This document shows, piece after piece, positions 1 through 7,031 of a stretch of DNA of 10,695 nucleotides. Location: the NCBI GenBank assembly GCA_013152135.1, contig JAADGX010000053.1, forward strand, positions 1 to 10,695. Reading direction: 5' to 3'. Under the pieces are notes generated by a model that saw only the letters and a program-made list of their open reading frames with translations, had not been told where the DNA came from and did no database searches. Each line of letters begins with the position of its first letter. Position 1 is the stretch's first letter. The translations under genes were made by a program, and so were the position numbers. This DNA is from Chlorobiota bacterium. Its GTDB lineage: Bacteria; Bacteroidota; Ignavibacteria; SZUA-365; JAADGX01.

Positions 1-1687
1 ATGGAAGGGCAAACAGCGAATCCTTCCGTATCGCAGTCATCCACATGCGGGCTGCGTCATTCGCCCGTCCCATTTGGAGCGCAAGGTTACCCATGTTGAA
101 GTACAACTCCGGGCTTTCAGGATTCATTGCCCGGGCGCGATCGTATTCCTCTAAAGCCAGCTTGAACTTTCCCTGGGCGGCTAGCGCGTTTCCAAGATTC
201 ATATGGTATCGGAATTTCTCCTTCCGTTCGAGGGCTTTCCGGTATGCAAGTTCCGCTTCCGTATAGAGTCCTTCATCAAAATAGGCTTGCCCCATGCGGG
301 AGTATTCGTTACTGAAATCGGGCTTCGGCGTCACTTGGAGCGCGTACGTCGGGATGCCAGCCAATACGGCAGTCAGCACGAGAAACGCTAATTCCTTCCA
401 GGATTTATCCGCGATAAAGACATATACGTTGACCAAAGCATAAGCAACCAGGAGAATAAGAACGGGCGCCAAAGGTAATCGCAGCCTGCCACTGACAAAA
501 AACAGCACAATCGATAACACATATCCCACCAGGAAAATCAGTATTGTCACGGGTAGTTTTTTCCTCCGGATCGCCAGAATCAAACCAGCCAATCCGATAA
601 CGGCAATACTACCAAACCCGACAAGTGGAAGCCGCAAAAGCGTGCTGAATTCCTGCCGGAAGAAATCAATGGAAAGACCCAGTTGATCTATCTCCGCGGC
701 ATTCCAGAACAATCCCAGTTTTCGGATGATCAAGACAACAGCGTCTCCAGGATTAGTCGTCATCCATTCAAGGCTCTTGTCCATCCAATAGGAGGAAGCC
801 TCCGCGGAAGACATGGACTTCCCCGTTAATCTCGACAAGAACTGAACACCGTTCGGATCACGAGCCAGATCGATTCCTTCCGGCATGGCATACAAACCGG
901 TGCTCCCCGCATGGTTTCCGGCATAGAGGTTGAAGCCCGCCGAGGTTGTAATTCCTACCGGTGTTTTTTCCTTGGCCGTATTCCACGCAACAAAGGGAGT
1001 TGCCAAGATCACAACGGGAAGCAGAAACAGGGCAATGTTTTTCCACGACCATCTCCCACTTCGAATTCCCAACCACAAGTAAGCGATAAGCATTACAAGA
1101 TAGATCGCTATGCTGGCACGGTTTACTACAAGCGCACCCGCGCACAACCCGCTCACTACGAACCACGCTCGCTTACGGGATTCCAGGGCACGATGCAACG
1201 TCCAGAGGTGGAATACGACAAGACTCGTCTGGAAAGATTCCAGCAAAATCATGTTGTCATAAAAAACGGATGGTTCATAAAACGCCAGCAGAAGTCCGGC
1301 CAGAACACCCGACGCGTGACCGAATACTTCTTTACCCCACACAACCAAAACGGAAACCGCAACGGAACTGACAACAATTTGCAATAATCGTATCCATACC
1401 AACATATCGCCTGATATCATGTCCACCAAGGCGAGCGTAATCGGGTACAACGGAGACATGAAGAACGAGGATGGGTAATGAAACCCGTAGGTCAACAGGT
1501 CCCTGGAAATGGAGGAGTAGAGAAGGGAATCCGAGAACAGGTGGTTGAAAAACGGTGTTCCGCGGAGCTGAAAGAAAAACACCAACCGTACAACCAAGGC
1601 TATTCCCCCGATCACAGCCGGCATGTATTTCCAATGAAACCGGTTGCCGACCGAGTTCGACGCGAAGCCAGGCTTACGACGTGGCAT
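1..1687 (-). CDS. GT-C family membrane glycosyltransferase with C-terminal TPR repeats (partial, C-terminus outside window)
   Basis: The reading frame is open from an ATG at 1687 to the left edge, so about 562 residues are visible and the C-terminus is missing. The N-terminal two thirds resemble the PMT/ArnT-like (GT39-type) polytopic transferases, which move sugars from lipid-linked donors outside the cytoplasmic membrane. After the first membrane segment (about residues 23-40) a loop holds an acidic residue at D53 in FSDSLLY and the motif MSPLYP near residue 80. A later loop carries SAGFNLYAGN near residue 250, like the GxNxYxGN motif common in this family. Several hydrophobic segments follow up to about residue 450. 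From about 460 three TPR-like repeats follow (YSRMGQAYFDEGLYTEAELAY, then HMNLGNALAAQGKFKLALEEY, then YFNMGNLALQMGRANDAARMW). An in-frame TAG, which is the stop of the preceding gene, lies 12 bases upstream, so this ATG is the earliest start. No Shine-Dalgarno is visible. Donor and acceptor are unknown. Confidence 0.85.
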   Translation of the reverse strand, partial: MPRRKPGFASNSVGNRFHWKYMPAVIGGIALVVRLVFFFQLRGTPFFNHLFSDSLLYSSISRDLLTYGFHYPSSFFMSPLYPITLALVDMISGDMLVWIRLLQIVVSSVAVSVLVVWGKEVFGHASGVLAGLLLAFYEPSVFYDNMILLESFQTSLVVFHLWTLHRALESRKRAWFVVSGLCAGALVVNRASIAIYLVMLIAYLWLGIRSGRWSWKNIALFLLPVVILATPFVAWNTAKEKTPVGITTSAGFNLYAGNHAGSTGLYAMPEGIDLARDPNGVQFLSRLTGKSMSSAEASSYWMDKSLEWMTTNPGDAVVLIIRKLGLFWNAAEIDQLGLSIDFFRQEFSTLLRLPLVGFGSIAVIGLAGLILAIRRKKLPVTILIFLVGYVLSIVLFFVSGRLRLPLAPVLILLVAYALVNVYVFIADKSWKELAFLVLTAVLAGIPTYALQVTPKPDFSNEYSRMGQAYFDEGLYTEAELAYRKALERKEKFRYHMNLGNALAAQGKFKLALEEYDRARAMNPESPELYFNMGNLALQMGRANDAARMWMTAIRKDSLFALP

Positions 1688-1699
1688 CAGGAAGAGTAA

Positions 1700-2917
1700 C
1701 TAACGAATTACCTGAACTACTCGTGTTCGGATTCCAAAGGGCGTTTCGAGCACAAGGAAATACCGGCCCGTCGCGAGGTTTTCGGATCCGATCGAATACG
1801 CGTGAAAACCGGCGTCCATTTTCTCCCGCGCGATTGTTCGCACAAAGTCGCCTAAGATATTGACAAGTTTAATTGTAACCAGACCAGCGTCAGGCAAGTG
1901 GAATGAAATGGTTGACGACATGTTTTGCGTACCGGGACCAAACGGGTTTGGATAGACCTGGTTGAGTCTGAACTGCGCAGCATTCGCGCCAACTGCCAAC
2001 TCAACCTGGGGCAACGAGGTCACACTCCCGTCGATATCAATCTGGCGTAACTGGTAATAGACTTTGCCGGACTTGTCAGCGTAGTACAGCGCGTTGGGAT
2101 CGCGGTAGCGGTAAAATTGTTGTTCTGTAGTCGTCCCGTGACCAGGCACAAATCCAATTCGATGCCACAGGCCGACTTTCCCGGATGAAGATTGCGACAC
2201 TTTCCGGTAAATTTCAAAACCATAGTTACTTGTTTCAGTCGCCGTGGTCCATTCCAGCACCGCGACGTTATTTTCCATCCTCGCTGAAATCGCCTTGAGT
2301 TCAACTGGATAACCGAACGGGTAACACACGTGGGTCTCGGCATACAGATCCACCGGAGTTGGGATCTGGCTTTTCACGATCTTGCTGGCTATGGTTGTCG
2401 ATTTATCCGGATTGATAACCACGGAGCGCGCTTCGTTTGCTGCGGGCGTTTTGAACAACGTTCTGATAACGTCGATTTTCGGACCTCTGAACTGGTAAGC
2501 GAGCCAGAACTCCCTGGCAGGCATCAGAAAGGCAGGCGGAGTCTGAAAGTTCAGCGTTATGATGTATAAATCGTCAACAAATTCCTTTGTATCAATAGGA
2601 GGCCAGATGACGAGGCTGTCTTTATCAACGACACTGAAAGCAGCATTATCTTCGAGGATGTAAATATAAATGGAATCATAATCGCTGGTGCTGCTGTTCT
2701 TCTTCATCCCGAACCCGATCAACGCCGAATCAACACGCGCAATGCCAATAGGCGTCATTTTAACCGCCCACAACGGCGTGGGCATGTTCTGGACAAAAGC
2801 GACGGTTGTGCTATCCGGATCATAATACCGAAGCGGTTCACAGATATCCTGCGCGGAGGCCGATGTGATTCCGCCCATGATTAGCAGGCTAGTGATAAAA
2901 AACGTTATTCCACGCAT
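1700..2917 (-). CDS. Exported protein with FN3-like module and T9SS C-terminal sorting domain, 405 aa
   Basis: Predicted 405-residue surface or secreted protein of unknown function. Residues 1-22 form a Sec signal peptide ending in SASA before Q23. Residues 23-200 are an unrecognised, probably beta-rich domain bracketed by the only two cysteines of the mature protein, C26 and C198, which could form a disulfide. Residues 204-310 form an FN3-like module (LEWTTATETSNYGFEIYRK ... YYQLRQIDIDGS) that is common just before T9SS tails. Residues 317-405 are a type A sorting domain (LNQVYPNPFGPG, then LVTIKLVNILGDFVR and a closing GRYFLVLET strand), which directs export through the outer membrane by T9SS. 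The start chosen is the ATG at 2917. A longer frame begins with TTG at 2953, but that puts extra residues before the signal peptide and abuts the terminator hairpin of the upstream gene. No clear Shine-Dalgarno precedes either start. The glycosyltransferase gene follows after 12 bases, so the two are likely one transcript. Confidence 0.88.
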   Translation of the reverse strand: MRGITFFITSLLIMGGITSASAQDICEPLRYYDPDSTTVAFVQNMPTPLWAVKMTPIGIARVDSALIGFGMKKNSSTSDYDSIYIYILEDNAAFSVVDKDSLVIWPPIDTKEFVDDLYIITLNFQTPPAFLMPAREFWLAYQFRGPKIDVIRTLFKTPAANEARSVVINPDKSTTIASKIVKSQIPTPVDLYAETHVCYPFGYPVELKAISARMENNVAVLEWTTATETSNYGFEIYRKVSQSSSGKVGLWHRIGFVPGHGTTTEQQFYRYRDPNALYYADKSGKVYYQLRQIDIDGSVTSLPQVELAVGANAAQFRLNQVYPNPFGPGTQNMSSTISFHLPDAGLVTIKLVNILGDFVRTIAREKMDAGFHAYSIGSENLATGRYFLVLETPFGIRTRVVQVIR

Positions 2918-2943
2918 ATTCAGTACTAGATAATTAATGAGTG

Positions 2944-2985
2944 AAAAAGACAAGAACGCCCGGAAGGAAACACTTCCGGGCGTTC
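2944..2985 (-). terminator. Rho-independent terminator after the 1174-residue protein gene
   Basis: A perfect 13-bp inverted repeat, gaacgcccggaag at 2954-2966 and cttccgggcgttc at 2973-2985, encloses a 6-base loop. On the minus strand it is followed within 4 bases by a run of five T (2945-2949). It lies 25 bases beyond the stop codon at 3011. The GC-rich stem plus U tract is a classic intrinsic terminator for leftward transcription. It separates the 1174-residue gene from the 405-residue gene, so the latter needs its own promoter in 2918-2953 or depends on read-through. Confidence 0.85.
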
Positions 2986-3010
2986 CGCCTCAAACGCGAC
3001 ACTCAGACAA

Positions 3011-6000
3011 TTACTTGTTGAATGTCATTTTCTTCATGCTGGTGAATACCGAACCATTTTCGGTCGTGGCATCCAGGCGGTAGAAATACGTACCGCTGTT
3101 GACTTCAAGGCCAGCATTGTTAAGCGCGTTCCATGTTACCGTGAAGGAACCCGCCTTCTGGTGCTCGTTGATCAGCGTAACAACTTCACGTCCAAGCATG
3201 TCGAAGATCTTCAGCGACACGTAGCTGTCTTCAGCCAGCGTGTACCGGATCTCCGTTGATGGATTGAACGGGTTGGGATAGTTCTGCTCAAGAGCAAAGT
3301 TAGATGGCGTCGTGGCATCCGTTGTAACGTCGCGACGCGTATTAACGCTCTTCGGCGTCACAAACGTGATGTTCACTTTCTGACCAACGTATTCCACGCT
3401 GGCGAGCTCATCGTAGGCGGTCGAAACAATCGGAGGAAGCAGATTGGAACGATCGACATTGGTGCCGCGGAATTTCGCCATCAACGCCGCTTTTTTCCGA
3501 TCAAGCTGGCGACTGCTGTTCAACATCGCCGCTGCAAGGTCTTCCTTGGATTGAATTTGAACGTCGGGAATCTTCACAGCTGCTTCCATCTGGTCGGACA
3601 TGGGATGACGCTGAACAACTTCATTCAGCTCTACCCGGTCGTAATCAACCGAAGCCGCACGCTTGACATCGAAAATATGGTCGACATTGTAGAGGACATC
3701 CCGGACATCCGTCTGGTCATTCTGCGCAAAGAGGTAGCCAACCTTGATGCCGTTGTTGATCGCCGTGCTCAATGCGTTCTCAACATCAGTGTTAACACGG
3801 CCTGCGACGAAGATCGTTTCGAAATCATCCGCGTTGAACGGTGTGTTGGAAACATTGATCTCGACCGGGTCAAGACCCATACGATCCAACTCGGCGCGAT
3901 ACATATCAAGGCGATCGCTGCTTACGTTGTCATCATATACGAGAGCAGGACGACTCGACGAGATAGCCTGAAGCTCGGCTTTGAGCTTATCATTAATCGG
4001 GTTCTCATCGTTGGGGTTACGAGTGAAAATGGCCTCGACGTCGTAAAAGCCCGGTGAAGGCGTCCAATCCGGAAATGTCAACGTCTTCACAGCGTACGGA
4101 GCGATAGAAGAAAAGACCTCACGCGAATATACCCGCTGGCCTGCCTGGTTATAAACATCAAGCCGGACATTGAAGCTTTGGGAGTTCCCGTTCTGCGGTG
4201 AATTGCTTCGCACGCGCACCGTTGGTGTCACCGGTGACACGGGATTTGAAAGAACCAAGGTCCCGATCGGCGACATCATCTCGATGGAGAAGTCGTTTTT
4301 CGTTACGGCATTCAGACGGAGAGCAATAATCGAGTTGGCTCCGAAGTTGGCAACTGCGTCCTTCGGCGGATCCGCCGGATCGGTTGCAAGACCGAGAAGG
4401 TGCGTACCGCCGTCAACAAATGGCAGCAATGGACCAAAGTCCGTAGCAAACTGGCTCTCATCCCATGTAGCATGGTCCTTCGGACGGGTGAGAGGAATCT
4501 CATACCGCCAGAGCTGGACAGCGCCCGAATCAACGCGGAGGGTTACCACATACGTGCCGGGCTGTAATTCGATCCCGCCAACACCCTTGCCTGCCGGGCC
4601 TAGAGGAATGGACAGCCAGTTGTTCACGAGATAGTCATTTCTCCCGATCAACGGCGATTCACCAACGAGCGTGTTCGGCGCACCGAGGAACCCGTACTGA
4701 CACGACCATACTTCAATCTGAAAATCGCCGGTAGGCGTCACGAACGGAATCTCATCCATCATGAGGTCAACACTCGTTACCCTTGTCGAAGGATAGTTGA
4801 AGAGTGAGAACGCAAGACCCAATTTGATCCCTTCGCCCACGGCGATGTTTCCGCCTGTTGCAGGTGCGCCAAAGGACCACTGACTGAAGTTGTCAATCCG
4901 ATCGCCATAATACGCGAGTGCATGGGTGTTAACATCAAAGGTGCCAGAGTATCCCGCGTTATCGCTCGGATCATTATCGCCCCACTCACCTACAGAAATA
5001 TTATCCTCGAGGTGATAGGTATTTGGATCGAGATTCATCAGGTCGAGATTAATGGTCGTGTACGGATCATTCGGCGTTCCACCTATTGGAACGGAGAAAC
5101 TCGGTCCACTGACACTGTAGGAATAAGGCCCCCAATAGCCGATATACGGCTTGTTACCATTCTGATCAACCGCCTCGATGCGCTCGAAACCCCAGACGTC
5201 TTGCTGGAACAGCTTCTGAGTGACCCATGTTGCCACTAACGGCATCTCATGCGTACTAATCTGGGAGTACGGTGGGATGGCGGAAATAGCATCCGCCGCA
5301 TAACCGATAACCGCGTTGGCGATCGGGGACGGGAGATTGGCGCCGTAAAGCGGGAACGTCGTGCTCTGGCTTAACGGACTAAGAATATTGTACCCTTCAA
5401 CCTCGAGACAGAGTTGCCAGAAATCAAGTGTTGGTTGTGGTTGACTTTTATCGTCGAAGTTATCCCACCATTCGATAAACCACGTCCCGTCAAACGGTGT
5501 ACCATTGAACGTAGAGAGTGCTTCATGCGGTTGAAAACGGCCCGGCAAGCCGGTGGCAATCTCGGTACCGTCCGGATCAAAGAGAGGATTCGATCCAAAA
5601 TCGGAGTCCATGGTGTATGGCGAATTGTCATCAAAAATGACATTCATATTGTTTTGAAACGGGCTACCACTCCCGCTGGTCCCGGTCAACCAGATATCGG
5701 TTCCACTGGGGATCGGATTTCCTCCTGCCGTGTTCCAAACGGGGAAATCCGTACTGGAACGCATCAACTTCAGAGAGATATCTTTTTGGTATGGATGCGA
5801 AGCCTGGAACGTTAACGTGAGACGAGTAACAGCACCAAAACCCATCGGTTGGCCAACGTTGAACCCTGTTCCATTCGGGCGTACCCAGTAAAAGTCTCCA
5901 TTCTTACCCGGGTCGAACGGTGCACCGGGACCGCCACCACTATTGTAGTATGGCAGGAATCGATTAGACCCGGAAACCCATCCGATCATCGCTCCATCAA

Positions 6001-6535
6001 AACACGCCAAGGTTACTGGAGGCACGGAAGTACCGCCGTTGATCATAAGAACCCAGGAGCGCAATACGCCTGCATCCTGTTGAATCCCATCTTCGATCTT
6101 GAGGGTCCACCATCCCTGAGACAAGCTCCCATCGAAACCGCTGAGACTCTCCGAAGGCTCCTTGACGATGTTCTGGGGAGATGTGCTCCAGGTCGGACTC
6201 CCATTGTCCATGAACAGGCAGTAATCATACTTCGATCCGATGGGACCGGAGAAATTCGCTTGTCCATCATACAAAACGACGAACTTGCCGTCCGGGGAAA
6301 TAAGAGTGATTTTTGTATCACTACCAAAACTATGATCCATCCACAATCCAACCCGAGTCTCAACGACGCTGACATTGACGGGAACGTAGATCTTATCGTA
6401 GACCTTCGAACGGTCCTTGATAAGTACGTTGGGATTGCTCTGGTACCGGAATAGTGGTTGCTGGGCGCTCAAGGACCCTGCCATGACGAGGAACGCCAAC
6501 ACCACTACTACAGAAAGAAGTGCAAATTTCCTCAT
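3011..6535 (-). CDS. Large exported multidomain protein with two P-domain-like regions and T9SS sorting domain, 1174 aa
   Basis: Predicted 1174-residue T9SS cargo with no recognised catalytic domain. A signal peptide (residues 1-24, ending SLSA before QQ) is followed by a P-domain-like sandwich at about 45-168 (DTKITLISPDGKFVVLYD ... GWWTLKIEDG ... RSWVLMING). A longer second copy lies at about 176-380 (TRLTLTF, FNGTPFDGTWFIEWWDN, DFWQLCLEVEG) and is bracketed by C178 and C376. Residues 380-745 are beta-rich and unrecognised. Residues 750-855 look like a CARDB/Ig-type domain. Residues 862-960 resemble a Rossmann or GATase-like fold (RPALVYDDN, ETIFVAGRVN, IKVGYLFAQ). Residues 1079-1174 are a canonical sorting domain (LEQNYPNPFNPSTEIRYTL, FDMLGREVVTL, SGTYFYRLD). 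The ATG at 6535 is chosen because GGAGG lies 6 bases upstream and a clean signal peptide begins there. An 18-codon longer frame from a TTG at 6589 is unlikely. P-domains usually accompany subtilisin-like or metalloproteases, and none is present here. A surface adhesin or structural role is possible but unproven. Confidence 0.92.
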   Translation of the reverse strand: MRKFALLSVVVVLAFLVMAGSLSAQQPLFRYQSNPNVLIKDRSKVYDKIYVPVNVSVVETRVGLWMDHSFGSDTKITLISPDGKFVVLYDGQANFSGPIGSKYDYCLFMDNGSPTWSTSPQNIVKEPSESLSGFDGSLSQGWWTLKIEDGIQQDAGVLRSWVLMINGGTSVPPVTLACFDGAMIGWVSGSNRFLPYYNSGGGPGAPFDPGKNGDFYWVRPNGTGFNVGQPMGFGAVTRLTLTFQASHPYQKDISLKLMRSSTDFPVWNTAGGNPIPSGTDIWLTGTSGSGSPFQNNMNVIFDDNSPYTMDSDFGSNPLFDPDGTEIATGLPGRFQPHEALSTFNGTPFDGTWFIEWWDNFDDKSQPQPTLDFWQLCLEVEGYNILSPLSQSTTFPLYGANLPSPIANAVIGYAADAISAIPPYSQISTHEMPLVATWVTQKLFQQDVWGFERIEAVDQNGNKPYIGYWGPYSYSVSGPSFSVPIGGTPNDPYTTINLDLMNLDPNTYHLEDNISVGEWGDNDPSDNAGYSGTFDVNTHALAYYGDRIDNFSQWSFGAPATGGNIAVGEGIKLGLAFSLFNYPSTRVTSVDLMMDEIPFVTPTGDFQIEVWSCQYGFLGAPNTLVGESPLIGRNDYLVNNWLSIPLGPAGKGVGGIELQPGTYVVTLRVDSGAVQLWRYEIPLTRPKDHATWDESQFATDFGPLLPFVDGGTHLLGLATDPADPPKDAVANFGANSIIALRLNAVTKNDFSIEMMSPIGTLVLSNPVSPVTPTVRVRSNSPQNGNSQSFNVRLDVYNQAGQRVYSREVFSSIAPYAVKTLTFPDWTPSPGFYDVEAIFTRNPNDENPINDKLKAELQAISSSRPALVYDDNVSSDRLDMYRAELDRMGLDPVEINVSNTPFNADDFETIFVAGRVNTDVENALSTAINNGIKVGYLFAQNDQTDVRDVLYNVDHIFDVKRAASVDYDRVELNEVVQRHPMSDQMEAAVKIPDVQIQSKEDLAAAMLNSSRQLDRKKAALMAKFRGTNVDRSNLLPPIVSTAYDELASVEYVGQKVNITFVTPKSVNTRRDVTTDATTPSNFALEQNYPNPFNPSTEIRYTLAEDSYVSLKIFDMLGREVVTLINEHQKAGSFTVTWNALNNAGLEVNSGTYFYRLDATTENGSVFTSMKKMTFNK

Positions 6536-6541
6536 AAAAAA

Positions 6542-6546
6542 CCTCC
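6542..6546 (-). promoter_or_regulatory. Strong Shine-Dalgarno of the 1174-residue protein gene
   Basis: On the minus strand TGGAGG is followed by six T and then the ATG at 6535, a near-optimal spacing. It is the only strong ribosome binding site I can see among the starts in this window, and it fixes the start of this gene. Confidence 0.8.
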
Positions 6547-6638
6547 AGGTATTGGGGAAATGAGATTGATGATTTTGTGAATCGTTCAATAAAAGTCTTC
6601 TTCAAATGGTAAGAGGAACCTGAATACGGGTTTTGCAA

Positions 6639-6662
6639 TGATTTACCTGTTCCGGCAAATCA
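6639..6662. repeat. Inverted repeat at the proximal promoter
   Basis: Arms tgatttacc (6639-6647) and ggcaaatca (6654-6662) pair over 9 bp on the minus-strand RNA with a single G-U wobble and a 6-base loop. The repeat overlaps the -10 element and expected start of the proximal promoter. A further exact copy of ggcaaatca occurs at 6704-6712, exactly 50 bases from the one at 6654. It could be an operator or an RNA hairpin at the very 5' end of the transcript. Confidence 0.5.
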
Positions 6663-6686
6663 TAGACAATATACAAACTCCTTCAA
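6659..6686 (-). promoter_or_regulatory. Proximal promoter candidate for the 1174-residue protein gene
   Basis: On the minus strand TTGAAG (6681-6686) and TATGAT (6659-6664) are separated by 16 bases. They match the sigma70 consensus at 4/6 and 5/6 positions. A start near 6652 would give a leader of about 115 bases to the ATG at 6535. TATGATTTG also resembles the Bacteroidetes -7 box TAnnTTTG with one extra base, so the call does not depend on one sigma type. No experimental support. Confidence 0.4.
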
Positions 6687-6703
6687 TAAATTCGGTATTC
6701 TCG

Positions 6704-6712
6704 GGCAAATCA
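6704..6712. repeat. Direct-repeat copy of GGCAAATCA upstream of the proximal promoter
   Basis: Exact second copy of the 9-mer at 6654-6662, in the same orientation and offset by 50 bases, just upstream of the -35 element. Together with the inverted near-copy at 6639-6647, three half-sites flank the proximal promoter. This arrangement fits a repressor or activator that binds two sites, but the repeat is short and could be chance. Confidence 0.35.
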
Positions 6713-6782
6713 GTTACGAATCCTACACACTCGTCGTCAATAGCATAATTTCGTAATTGAATATGGTTTGAGCAAGTAAAAA

Positions 6783-6947
6783 TCAACTTTTTTTCCGAAG
6801 CTCCCGCGTGGCAACCCTCCAGGGCCGAACCAATTCAACCGCTCTCGGCTCATGAAAACATGAACGCCATAATATTCGATCTGCTATGGAAGAATGAGTG
6901 ATAGTGCTGTAAAGACTTTGTACGAGAACTTCTGGAGACATCTCCAT
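6783..6947 (-). CDS. Possible 54-aa leaderless small protein (speculative)
   Basis: An ORF of 54 codons runs from ATG at 6947 to TGA at 6783, with a basic C-terminus ending RELRKKS and no membrane segment or recognised motif. Its ATG lies 8 bases after the -10 element of the TTGACA promoter candidate, so transcription would begin at or within two bases of the start codon and the message would be essentially leaderless. No Shine-Dalgarno is present. An ORF of this length arises by chance fairly often, so its position at the promoter is the only argument for it. It could equally be untranslated leader of the downstream gene. Confidence 0.22.
   Translation of the reverse strand: MEMSPEVLVQSLYSTITHSSIADRILWRSCFHEPRAVELVRPWRVATRELRKKS
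6933..6946. repeat. 14-base near-palindrome at the distal promoter start site
   Basis: TGGAGA and TCTCCA are perfect 6-base inverted arms around a central dinucleotide. The site lies immediately downstream of the distal -10 element and covers the start of the 54-codon ORF. Its place at the expected transcription start suggests a possible operator. A hairpin would need part of the arms in its loop. Confidence 0.3.
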
Positions 6948-6955
6948 CGTTTGAA

Positions 6956-6984
6956 AATGTACGTAACACCTGTTCGAATGTCAA
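6956..6984 (-). promoter_or_regulatory. Distal sigma70-like promoter candidate
   Basis: On the minus strand a full-consensus TTGACA (6979-6984) lies 17 bases from TACATT (6956-6961, 4/6 match). TACATTTT also matches seven of eight positions of the Bacteroidetes -7 box TAnnTTTG if its last base is ignored, with TTG about 20 bases upstream. It begins about 50 bases after the lipoprotein-like gene ends and points towards the 1174-residue protein gene, giving a leader of about 410 bases. Confidence 0.5.
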
Positions 6985-7031
6985 GAATATTTTGCGGCTA
7001 ATCGCAATGGCATCCAACCTCACGTCCACAC

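Larger units (their letters stand above)
6536..7031 (-). other. About 500-base leader/intergenic region with two promoter candidates, repeats and a possible small ORF
   Basis: This is the only stretch over 300 bases without a confident gene. It separates the lipoprotein-like gene (ending at 7032) from the 1174-residue protein gene (starting at 6535). It appears more AT-rich than its flanks and contains, in the direction of transcription: a TTGACA promoter candidate (6956-6984), a 14-base near-palindrome (6933-6946), a 54-codon ORF (6783-6947), a second promoter candidate (6659-6686), a repeated 9-base motif (6639-6662 and 6704-6712), and the Shine-Dalgarno at 6542-6546. I recognise no known riboswitch, tRNA or other RNA family. 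Confidence 0.6.

Noticed and set aside
911..1387. 158-codon plus-strand frame opposite the glycosyltransferase
   Set aside because: The minus-strand frame shows membrane segments and family motifs throughout; this frame has a random-looking composition.
2918..2953. TTG start at 2953 for the 405-residue protein
   Set aside because: It abuts the terminator hairpin and would put 12 residues before a well-formed signal peptide that begins at the ATG at 2917.
5849..6454. 201-codon plus-strand frame opposite the 1174-residue gene
   Set aside because: It lies wholly within a confident minus-strand gene, with no ribosome binding site, promoter or recognisable motif.
6536..6589. TTG start at 6589 for the 1174-residue protein
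   Set aside because: The ATG at 6535 has an optimally placed GGAGG and begins a clean signal peptide; the extension is polar and has no ribosome binding site.
6985..7015. Possible terminator after the 580-residue gene
   Set aside because: The best hairpin (ttgcg at 6992-6996 with cgcaa at 7003-7007) has only a 5-bp stem and no real U tract.
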